Shown here piece after piece: positions 6,069 to 12,923 of a stretch of DNA of 19,384 nt; within the stretch, counting starts at the first letter, position 1, and the number at the start of each line of letters is the position of its first letter. Origin of the DNA: an uncultured Bacilli bacterium (lineage in GTDB: Bacteria > Bacillota_I > Bacilli_A > RF39 > UBA660). The notes under the pieces were generated by a model. The model was not told the DNA's origin and did no database searches. It was given only the letters and a program-made list of their open reading frames with translations. The DNA lies in the NCBI GenBank assembly GCA_949025205.1, contig CARMXJ010000024.1, positions 1-19,384 on the forward strand, given 5' to 3'. The translations under genes were made by a program, and so were the position numbers.

Positions 6069-8306
6069 TTATCCCCTTTTCTCTTTTTCTAATTTTCTCT
6101 CGTTCCCTTTTATCATAAAGGTACGACCACTATTTAATTGTTTTTCTATACATTCAAAAATCTTTAAATAATCTTTTTTCTTCTCTTCTGTAAAAGTACC
6201 TTTTAAATAAGACTTCAAAATGCGCAATTGACTATATCCAATAAAGGTTCTTGCATCCAAAAGTATATTCCCATCAAAAGAAGAATCACAGGAGTAAAAA
6301 GTAGATACTTCATCCAAAATCGTAATTACTTTTCTTGCTTCTTCTTTGGAAATTTTACTTAAGAAATAACAAATGGAAGAATGAACGGCCATTTTCTCTT
6401 CTTCACTAAATTTTATTTCTACAAAATATAAAGTTGGTAATTGAAACTTTTCAAAATAATGCTTTAACTCTATATTTAAGACTTGATCCATCACACTCTC
6501 AATCGTGCTATTTTGAACATAAGGAAAATCTAAATTGTAGTATAAAGCCATAAATTTAATACAACCAATAAAATTTTTTAACTCTTCGCTTTCTCGATAA
6601 AGTAAAAGTTCTGGTTTCGTAATTTCTTGGTCAATCTTGATACTGCTTTCAAAAAAGGTAAAAGAATTGACTTCTCCCTTTTTAGATATTTTAAATTGAT
6701 AAGTCATAGCAGGATACGATCTATCCTTTTTAAATTTCAAAATTTTCTTGAAACACTTCGGTATAGCTACACCATGCATTTGCATTTGTTTATACCATAT
6801 ACTTTCTTCTGGTATAAAGGAAGTATCTAACATATGAATTCTAAAATAAAGATTAAATTCTTTATCATAGCTAAAACTAAAAGCATACTTTCCATTTTCT
6901 AGGATAAAAGTATCTCCTACATATTCACTATTTCGAATAGATGCCATAGGTATATTTAAAATCTCTTTTATAGTTTCTTGATCAGGCAAAGAATTTGTCT
7001 TCAAAAAATGATCCTCTTTAAATTTTGCAATTTCTAAAGAAACTGCTTCTAAATAATCTTTCTTTAAGTTTACTCTTTCTTTATATTGCACAGCATGTTC
7101 TAAAAGTCTTTGTAAAAAAGGTATCTGCATATCTTCCATGTTTTCTTCGCTTTTAGAATTTAAAGAGATATTGCTTAAATTTTGTAAACAATAAGGTGTA
7201 TTTTGTAAGTACTTTTCTGCTTTTTCTATTTCTTTTTGAAGTTTCCTTTTTTCTTTATTCGTTAAATCCAAATCACTATTTAAAAACAATTTCAATACTT
7301 CATAAAAATAATTTGCATTTTGATCATTTTCAAGATCCAATTTTACACTTTCTATAAAATGATTTAAAATGGCAAATACAACATGGGATTTTGTTTCCTC
7401 TTTTTTAAAATGAGCATTTAAAAAATTCTTATTTTCTACCAATTTCTGAATCAAAAAATAATTTTGTTCACTTTTTAATAATTCTTCTAGAATAAAATAA
7501 TAATAATTATTTTCTTTTCCTTTTTTCTCTTTAGAAGAAATACTTTTTGAATGTTTACTCGTTATATTTTTATTTTTCAACTGGATAAGCAAAGTTTTAC
7601 ACATTTGTAATAAATCTTTTTGCCTTCTTAGTTCCAACAAATTTTCCTTTTCTAATAAATCTTTTTGAATAGAAAGACTACGAATGTCCATATGAATTTC
7701 TACAAGTTTTTCATCTAAACTTTCCATTTTTTCTTCTATAGATAAATCACTTTTTAAAATAAACTCTATGTCTTTCAAAACAGCTGGATAATTTCCTTTT
7801 TTTGTTTTTAAGATTTTTTTACAAACACTTAGTTTGTGACTGTCATTTTTTAAACAATCTATTTTCTGAGTAAGTTCTAATTTTTGTTCATCCATTTGCT
7901 TTCTCGTGCCTTCCATCATCATAGAAATTTCCAAAGCAAATGCTTCTAATCTTTTTATTTTTTCTTCCTCAGAAAATGCTCCATTTAAAATGGACTTCAT
8001 CTCATTATCTTCTTTATTTCTATTATTAATAGGACGTACGGAATCCTTATAAGAAATTTCTTCTAATTTTTTTATTCGAGTAAGAATTCTATTACCCATC
8101 TTCCTTACCTCTTTTATCAAAATTTGAACTGTTTCAGTATCCTCTAATTTATGATTTTGACAGTGATTTTTTACGCCCACCAAATATTTTATTCTTTTTC
8201 GTAATGTTTTATCTAATTCCTTTAATTCTTTACAATTATATTTATCAAAATTTTTCTCTATTTCTTCTAGTAAATTTTTTATATCCTTTATTTTTTCTAA
8301 ATCCAT
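6069..8306 (-). CDS. Coiled-coil protein with a degenerate RNase II/R (RNB-like) domain
   Basis: 745 residues from the ATG at 8306, which follows AGGAGGG; an in-frame GTG ten codons upstream lacks a ribosome site. Residues 1-265 are charged, heptad-like coiled coil. A helical linker runs to about 430. From about 455 the pattern follows the RNB catalytic domain: FRIHMLDTSFI (488-498) matches the VHIADVS strand, PAMTYQFKISKKGEVNSF (about 532-549) the LACRMxxxxxGxVxx segment, VMDQVLNIEL (605-614) the EFMxxAN helix, and FQLPTLYFVE (621-630) the LYRVHE strand. Around 685-703, LDARTF and LRILKSYLKG sit where RNase II has SPIRKY and HRLLKAVIKG, the first Arg being kept. The catalytic DxxDxDD cluster is missing: the equivalent stretch (about 464-481) reads ILENGKYAFSFSY. 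Cold-shock and S1 domains are also absent. So it is probably not a nuclease but a possible RNA-binding or scaffold pseudoenzyme. The domain is my reading from memory of the family. Confidence 0.65.
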   Translation of the reverse strand: MDLEKIKDIKNLLEEIEKNFDKYNCKELKELDKTLRKRIKYLVGVKNHCQNHKLEDTETVQILIKEVRKMGNRILTRIKKLEEISYKDSVRPINNRNKEDNEMKSILNGAFSEEEKIKRLEAFALEISMMMEGTRKQMDEQKLELTQKIDCLKNDSHKLSVCKKILKTKKGNYPAVLKDIEFILKSDLSIEEKMESLDEKLVEIHMDIRSLSIQKDLLEKENLLELRRQKDLLQMCKTLLIQLKNKNITSKHSKSISSKEKKGKENNYYYFILEELLKSEQNYFLIQKLVENKNFLNAHFKKEETKSHVVFAILNHFIESVKLDLENDQNANYFYEVLKLFLNSDLDLTNKEKRKLQKEIEKAEKYLQNTPYCLQNLSNISLNSKSEENMEDMQIPFLQRLLEHAVQYKERVNLKKDYLEAVSLEIAKFKEDHFLKTNSLPDQETIKEILNIPMASIRNSEYVGDTFILENGKYAFSFSYDKEFNLYFRIHMLDTSFIPEESIWYKQMQMHGVAIPKCFKKILKFKKDRSYPAMTYQFKISKKGEVNSFTFFESSIKIDQEITKPELLLYRESEELKNFIGCIKFMALYYNLDFPYVQNSTIESVMDQVLNIELKHYFEKFQLPTLYFVEIKFSEEEKMAVHSSICYFLSKISKEEARKVITILDEVSTFYSCDSSFDGNILLDARTFIGYSQLRILKSYLKGTFTEEKKKDYLKIFECIEKQLNSGRTFMIKGNERKLEKEKRG

Positions 8307-8344
8307 AAACCCTCCTATTAAGTTATAGTCTATCACAAAAAGAG

Positions 8345-8382
8345 AAAAAAGAAAAAAGAATATTATTTTCCTTTTTATATTC
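8345..8382 (-). terminator. Weak intrinsic terminator after the 488-aa gene
   Basis: GAATAT (8382-8377), which contains part of the TAA stop region, pairs with ATATTC (8363-8358) across a 13-nt loop and is followed by TTTTTTCTTTTTT. The A-T stem is weak, so partial read-through is likely. No good promoter is visible before the next gene; a TATAAC at about 20 nt before its ATG lacks a convincing -35. Confidence 0.4.
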
Positions 8383-9841
8383 TATTTCTTTTTCTTTGCA
8401 TTTCTTCAGGTAATTCTTTTTCTTCTTTTATTTTTGCTTTTTCAATCAACGGTTTTAAAATGCGATTAGCTTTTTGATAAATAGAGAAAAACAATGCACT
8501 TTGTTTATCATTCGGCTTTTTCATTTGATTATTTTGCTCATTATCAATTCCAAAAGCAACTATCTCCTCTGGACCTAAAACACCTTCTACTTTTGTACCC
8601 AACCGTACACCAAAACAACCAATAAATTGAGAAAAAATAGTAATAGAACCTCTTACTTTTCCGTTATGTAATGTTTCAACACAATAACCGCCTTTTTCTT
8701 CTAATTTCTGAATCTTTAAACCATATGGATCTTTTGTTACATATTTCTCTGCTCTATAGTTAAAGAAATCTTCCATAATAGATAATAATTGCTCATATTT
8801 TTGAAAAATTCCCCATATTGCTTTTTGTTCTTCCATTTTTTCTTTTTCTTTTTGAATATATTCTAATTCATAAAAAGAAGAAATTGGAAAATCAAAATTC
8901 TGAAGATTCTTCTCATCTTCTTGAAATTTAAAATCTTTATACTGATTCAAAATAGAAGACAAAATGCTTTTTGCTTTATAAAAAGCATCACAAAAAATTA
9001 GATGATATTCTTCCTTTGTCCTTCCTATAAAGTTCTCTTTTTTATAGATTGTTTCCAATTGTATAAGATAGCATTCTATTAAATGATCCTCAGTAGTTTT
9101 TAAAATACGATCTTGGTAAGTTACAAGAATTTGAGAATCTACTTTTTTTCCGTTAGAATTCATTTTAAAACTATAAAGTAAGGAATATAAATATCTAAGA
9201 GATTCTGGAGCAAACACGATATCATAAAGCGGAATTTTTTGTAAAGCCTTCTTAGAATTTTTACCAACTTCTTGAAAAACAACCGAAATTCCCAACTTCC
9301 TAGCTGCTTTTCTAAAAACTTCCTTTTCCTGTTTTTCTGTGCCAGTAAAAAAATACAATATTTTTAAATCTTTAGGAGTGATAAAACTTTGATTTGTATT
9401 ATTATCAATTTTTAACGGTTCTTTTATGTCTAATTTTTTCTCTTGTACATTGTCAATAACTTTAGAAAAGACAGCAGAATAACTTACATCTTTACATTTT
9501 TCACCTTCTAAAATACAACATAACATTTCCATCTCTTTTTCCTTATCATAAAAAAATTCACTATCCAAAACAACACGAACAACTTTTTCTCTATCCAAGT
9601 TCCAAAACAAATGATATAAATCTATCCGTCCACTTCTTCTTAATGGAATATTTCTTTCCACAATAATATCATATCGGGATAAATCTTTAGGATATATTTG
9701 AAATTTATTTGATGCCTCTAAAAAAGAAGTATATAAACTGATTCTTTCGAAACCATAATCTTTCATAGCTTCGAAATCTTTTTTATAAGGAGAAATCAAT
9801 AACACTTTTGCATTTTTTAAAATAAAATCTTTTGTTAACAT
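8375..9841 (-). CDS. Hypothetical protein with two Rossmann-like repeats (488 aa)
   Basis: I do not recognise this protein. The N-terminal half appears to hold two similar alpha/beta units. Each starts with a hydrophobic strand (AKVLLISPY, residues 11-19; LKILYFFTG, 159-167) and has a later YDIIV/YDIVF strand (57-61; 206-210), a receiver-like or Rossmann-like layout without recognisable catalytic residues. A helical, charged middle (about 255-360) leads to a beta-rich, Gly-containing C-terminal module (about 365-435, with HNGKVRGSITIF and RLGTKVEGVLG). The tail is basic (MQRKRNRI), which could contact nucleic acid. There is no signal peptide or membrane span. ATG at 9841 follows AAAGGA, 63 nt after serS. 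It heads the three-gene unknown block between serS and miaB. Confidence 0.75.
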   Translation of the reverse strand: MLTKDFILKNAKVLLISPYKKDFEAMKDYGFERISLYTSFLEASNKFQIYPKDLSRYDIIVERNIPLRRSGRIDLYHLFWNLDREKVVRVVLDSEFFYDKEKEMEMLCCILEGEKCKDVSYSAVFSKVIDNVQEKKLDIKEPLKIDNNTNQSFITPKDLKILYFFTGTEKQEKEVFRKAARKLGISVVFQEVGKNSKKALQKIPLYDIVFAPESLRYLYSLLYSFKMNSNGKKVDSQILVTYQDRILKTTEDHLIECYLIQLETIYKKENFIGRTKEEYHLIFCDAFYKAKSILSSILNQYKDFKFQEDEKNLQNFDFPISSFYELEYIQKEKEKMEEQKAIWGIFQKYEQLLSIMEDFFNYRAEKYVTKDPYGLKIQKLEEKGGYCVETLHNGKVRGSITIFSQFIGCFGVRLGTKVEGVLGPEEIVAFGIDNEQNNQMKKPNDKQSALFFSIYQKANRILKPLIEKAKIKEEKELPEEMQRKRNRI

Positions 9842-9904
9842 ATAAAATCCTTTCTTAAGTACAACAATTTAAAATTTTCTTATTTTCTTTTTGTTAACAC
9901 TTTG

Positions 9905-11191
9905 CTATTTTACTTCCATTCTTTCTTTTCCACCCATATAAGTTCTTAACACTTCGGGAATATTTACACTGCCATCGGAATTTAAGTTATTTTCCAAGAA
10001 TGCAATCAACATACGAGGTGGGGCAATTACGGTGTTATTTAATGTATGTGCAAATTCTTTTTCTCCATTTTCTTTTTTATAACGTATACCTAGTCTTCTT
10101 GCTTGCGCATCGGTTAGATTGGAGCAAGAACAAACTTCAAAATACTTTTGTTGTCTTGGGCTCCATGCTTCAATATCGCAAGAACGATATTTTAAATCCG
10201 CTAAATCTCCTGAACAACAAACAAGTTTACGCACGGGAATATTTAAACTTCTAAAAAGCTCAACAGAATAGTTCCACATCTTCTCGTACCATGCATCACT
10301 TTCTTCTGGTTTACAAATAACCACCATTTCTTGTTTTTCAAATTGATGAATGCGGTATACTCCACGTTCTTCTATACCATGTGCGCCGACTTCTTTTCGG
10401 AAACACGGAGAATAAGAAGTCATCGTAATCGGAAGTTCACTTTCCTTTAAGATTTGGTCTTTAAACTTAGCAATCATAGAATGCTCACTTGTTCCAATTA
10501 AATATAAATCTTCTCCTTCGATTTTATACATCATAGCATCTTTTTCTTCAAAAGACATAACGCCATCTACTGCATCTCCATGTATCATAAAAGGAGGAAT
10601 ACAATACGTAAATCCTTTATCAATCATAAAATCTCTTGCATAAGCAAGTACAGCAGAATGAAGTCTTGCAATATCTCCCATGAGATAATAAAAGCCATTT
10701 CCACTTACGCGCCCTGCAGCATCTTTATCAAGTCCATTAAATCTTGCCATAATATCACTGTGATATGGTATTTCAAAATCTGGAATGATAGGTTCTCCAA
10801 AACGCGCTTCTTCTACGTTTTTAGAGTCATCTTCTCCAATAGGAACATCTTCTGCAATAATATTAGGAATCATCATCATTTTATTTTTAATTTCTTCACG
10901 CAATACCTTTTCTTTTTCTTCTAATAAATCTATTTCACTCTTCATTTCGGCGACTTTATTTTTTAAAGCTTCAGCATCACTCATCTTCTTATCCTGCATG
11001 AAAATACCAATTTGTTCACTTATCTTATTTCGCTCACTCTTTAACTTATCTGCTTTTGTTTGTGTCTCGCGAAGAAGTACATCTTTTTCACGTACTTCAT
11101 CTACTAAAGTATTTTTTTGCTCTTGAAATTTCTTTCGATTATTTTCTTTTACTAATTCTGGATTCTCTCTTATTAATTGAATATCTATCAT
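9905..11191 (-). CDS. serS: Seryl-tRNA synthetase
   Basis: Charges tRNA-Ser (and tRNA-Sec where present) with serine. The length, 428 residues, is normal. Residues about 28-105 form the long antiparallel coiled-coil arm that grips the tRNA-Ser variable arm. The class II core has TSEHS (234-238), motif 2 CFRKEVGAHG...IHQFEKQEM (263-289) and motif 3 PPRMLIAFLE (391-400) with IPEVLRTYMGG at the end. Several signatures are unlike the usual B. subtilis/E. coli form: EVGAHG, VCSCSNLTDAQARRLGIRY and HTLNNTVIAPPR recall archaeal-type SerRS, which some Firmicutes also carry. The ATG at 11191 lies 3 nt after the HD hydrolase gene, so the two are co-transcribed. No T-box precedes this operon, unlike thrS and alaS. 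Confidence 0.95.
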   Translation of the reverse strand: MIDIQLIRENPELVKENNRKKFQEQKNTLVDEVREKDVLLRETQTKADKLKSERNKISEQIGIFMQDKKMSDAEALKNKVAEMKSEIDLLEEKEKVLREEIKNKMMMIPNIIAEDVPIGEDDSKNVEEARFGEPIIPDFEIPYHSDIMARFNGLDKDAAGRVSGNGFYYLMGDIARLHSAVLAYARDFMIDKGFTYCIPPFMIHGDAVDGVMSFEEKDAMMYKIEGEDLYLIGTSEHSMIAKFKDQILKESELPITMTSYSPCFRKEVGAHGIEERGVYRIHQFEKQEMVVICKPEESDAWYEKMWNYSVELFRSLNIPVRKLVCCSGDLADLKYRSCDIEAWSPRQQKYFEVCSCSNLTDAQARRLGIRYKKENGEKEFAHTLNNTVIAPPRMLIAFLENNLNSDGSVNIPEVLRTYMGGKERMEVK

Positions 11192-11194
11192 TTT

Positions 11195-11788
11195 CTAGGC
11201 TCCTTTTTTTAATTTTAATAATTTATAATCTGCTTTTAAATCAATTAAAGCAAACTGTATACGACAAATATTATCATGATATTTTAATAATATTTTTCTT
11301 TGACGTTCTGCTGATAATTTTTCCGTTCTTAAAATACTCGAATTATCTAACATGTCCGCAAGTTTAACTCTCATAGCAAGTACATTCCCGGATAATATTA
11401 AATGGGTGATATAATCATCGTAGTTGGGAAAAACTTTTTTATCACGCGTAAGAAGCAGAATGGCTTCTACTATAGGTTCTGGAAATCCTAGATTTCGTAA
11501 ATCATTTAAACTAGCAAATCCATCCTCGACAAAATCATGAAGAAGTCCAACAATCTGCTCTACTTCTGTAGCAAAACAATCACTTACTCGATTGCAATGA
11601 TTGATGGCTTTCATTTGTGATAAATCTGTCTTTTCTCCATAAGTTCTACCTACAAGTGCAAGTGCTTTCGTATATAAGCAATCAATAGATTTAATTTTTT
11701 CCAAATCGCTTAAAGAAAAATAAGGCTTATTTCCATTCTCTGGATTTGCTTTTTTACTTATAACTTCCCATTCAATTACATGACTCAT
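11195..11788 (-). CDS. HD-domain hydrolase, possible small alarmone (ppGpp) hydrolase
   Basis: 197 residues with the metal-binding HD pattern: H64 (INHCNRV), H84-D85 inside LLHDFVED and D145 (VKLADMLDNS). The HDxxED form (84-89) is the signature of SpoT/Rel and MESH1-type (p)ppGpp pyrophosphohydrolases, and the LLLTRDKKVFPNYDDYI stretch also resembles that group. No synthetase, TGS or ACT domain is attached, so it would act as a stand-alone hydrolase. It is the first gene of the long minus-strand train, 3 nt before serS; this pairing would link serine charging to the stringent response. Another nucleotide phosphohydrolase of the HD superfamily is the alternative. The ATG at 11788 follows a GGAGTGGTGTT stretch, an acceptable ribosome site. 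Confidence 0.75.
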   Translation of the reverse strand: MSHVIEWEVISKKANPENGNKPYFSLSDLEKIKSIDCLYTKALALVGRTYGEKTDLSQMKAINHCNRVSDCFATEVEQIVGLLHDFVEDGFASLNDLRNLGFPEPIVEAILLLTRDKKVFPNYDDYITHLILSGNVLAMRVKLADMLDNSSILRTEKLSAERQRKILLKYHDNICRIQFALIDLKADYKLLKLKKGA

Positions 11789-11834
11789 AACACCACTCCA
11801 AAAACCCTAAACTTCTTTTTTTTTATCCAAATCC

Positions 11835-11863
11835 AGTATAACACAAATTTTTACATTTTTTAA
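11835..11863 (-). promoter_or_regulatory. Promoter of the HD hydrolase-serS operon
   Basis: TTAAAA (11863-11858), 17 bp, TATACT (11840-11835), about 40 nt before the first ATG. It overlaps the divergent promoter of the zinc-ribbon gene, so the two may compete. Confidence 0.55.
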
Positions 11864-11878
11864 ATTAAATGTTATAAT
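11850..11878 (+). promoter_or_regulatory. Sigma-A promoter of the zinc-ribbon gene
   Basis: TTTACA (11850-11855), exactly 17 bp, consensus TATAAT (11873-11878). Transcription would start near 11885, leaving an A+T-rich leader of about 86 nt before the ATG. Confidence 0.75.
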
Positions 11879-11909
11879 ATCTATAGATTTTAATTTATTT
11901 TTTATAACT

Positions 11910-11963
11910 CTCCTTTTTGGAAATTTAATAAAGATGATATTAAAATGAATTTTTTAAAAGGAG
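11910..11963 (+). promoter_or_regulatory. Possible hairpin masking the zinc-ribbon ribosome site
   Basis: CTCCTTTT (11910-11917) is the perfect complement of AAAAGGAG (11956-11963), which contains the ribosome site of the zinc-ribbon gene. Inside the loop TTAATA and TATTAA can also pair. The structure could hide the ribosome site in a temperature- or factor-dependent way. In such A+T-rich DNA it could also be chance. Confidence 0.35.
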
Positions 11964-11970
11964 GAAAAAT

Positions 11971-12153
11971 ATGCAAGACAAAAAAATTAAATGCAAAGTT
12001 TGTGGTACAGAATTTGATTTTACTGTTGGACAACAAGAATTTTTTGCAAGTCATAATCTAAGTGAACCTAGAAAATGCAAAAATTGTAAAGACAAAGAAA
12101 AACAAGAAAAAAACAAACAAAATCAAAACGAGACTTTTCATAAAGTGGCATAG
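11971..12153 (+). CDS. Small zinc-ribbon protein (60 aa)
   Basis: A single zinc-ribbon: C8-x2-C11 (KCKVCGTEFDF) and C36-x2-C39 (KCKNCK) flank a QQEFF...LSEPRKC core, matching the small probable-zinc-ribbon family (PF13451-like) of Firmicutes. The tail is rich in Lys, Glu, Gln and Asn and is probably disordered. Members are presumed to bind nucleic acid or protein; no defined role is known to me. It has a very strong ribosome site (AAAAGGAGG), its own consensus promoter and a terminator straight after the stop, so it is monocistronic and probably well expressed. It is the only complete plus-strand gene here. Confidence 0.85.
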   Translation: MQDKKIKCKVCGTEFDFTVGQQEFFASHNLSEPRKCKNCKDKEKQEKNKQNQNETFHKVA

Positions 12154-12154
12154 A

Positions 12155-12184
12155 AAAATTCGCAAAATGCGAATTTTATTTTTG
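12155..12184. terminator. Bidirectional terminator between convergent genes
   Basis: AAAATTCGC (12155-12163) pairs perfectly with GCGAATTTT (12169-12177) over a 5-nt loop. On the plus strand ATTTTT follows; on the minus strand the stem ends in TTTT C. It begins 2 nt after the zinc-ribbon stop and contains part of the TAA stop of the convergent 230-aa gene. Confidence 0.85.
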
Positions 12185-12868
12185 TATAGACAATGCTTTT
12201 GCATCCTTAAATGATAACCGTACAAAATCTCTTTTTAAAACTTTAAATTCTTTATTCTTATGAGCATTTTTTAAAATAACTTCCCACAAATTATTCATAT
12301 TTATTTTTGAAGAATTCTCGTTTTCAAACATTCTATAATCCTCAGAATTTTCATTATCACTCATAGCTAGATAACAAAACAAACAAATAGCAGGATAAAC
12401 TTTTATTGCTTCATAAATTTTCTTACTATCTGAATTTTGAATCGCTCCAAAAAGTTCATAAACCTCTCTTACTTCCATACAATTAATTTGTGCTAAAACG
12501 TAAGATAGGATTTCATTTAACCTCTCGAAATGCAAAATATAATCCACACGCTCTTCTTCCATTAAATTTAAAGAAGTAGCAGTATTTAAAATTCCAATGA
12601 TAGATTTCATATAAAATTGTTGTAGTGCTTCTCCTTCAGATGAATATTCAAAATAAGTACACATTTTTTCCAAAATTTCGAGCCATTCTTGATTAATTTT
12701 TTGCGAACTTTGAGGCAGTAACTCCAACGCGCAAGGAACTAAATATTCCAGGTCACTCACTTCTGTTTCAATCTGATTTATATCTAATGTTTTCGTATCT
12801 ACTCCTAACAGATTGTAATACATTAAAATAGTAGGATAAGATAATTGATAATAATGTTTTATTGCCAT
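12176..12868 (-). CDS. Hypothetical helical protein (230 aa)
   Basis: I do not recognise this protein. It is mostly helical and acidic, with Tyr/Leu-rich patches (HYYQLSYPTILMYYNLLGV near the N-terminus) and a more basic C-terminal end (KNKEFKVLKRDFVRLSFKDAK). It has no signal peptide or clear membrane segment, and its few Cys residues form no metal motif. The ATG at 12868 follows GGGGAG at good spacing; a TTG six codons upstream has no ribosome site. It starts about 55 nt after the thrS stop with no terminator between, so it is probably the last gene of the threonine T-box transcript, which ends at the bidirectional terminator. Confidence 0.7.
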   Translation of the reverse strand: MAIKHYYQLSYPTILMYYNLLGVDTKTLDINQIETEVSDLEYLVPCALELLPQSSQKINQEWLEILEKMCTYFEYSSEGEALQQFYMKSIIGILNTATSLNLMEEERVDYILHFERLNEILSYVLAQINCMEVREVYELFGAIQNSDSKKIYEAIKVYPAICLFCYLAMSDNENSEDYRMFENENSSKINMNNLWEVILKNAHKNKEFKVLKRDFVRLSFKDAKALSIQK

Positions 12869-12923
12869 ACAAAACTCCCCTCTCAATGAATACTAAAATA
12901 CAATATATTCGAATAATAAGCAA

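Noticed and set aside
9842..9904. Promoter or terminator between serS and the 488-aa gene
   Set aside because: The 63-bp gap is A+T-rich but has no hairpin with a T run and no good -35/-10 pair; read-through from serS is simpler.
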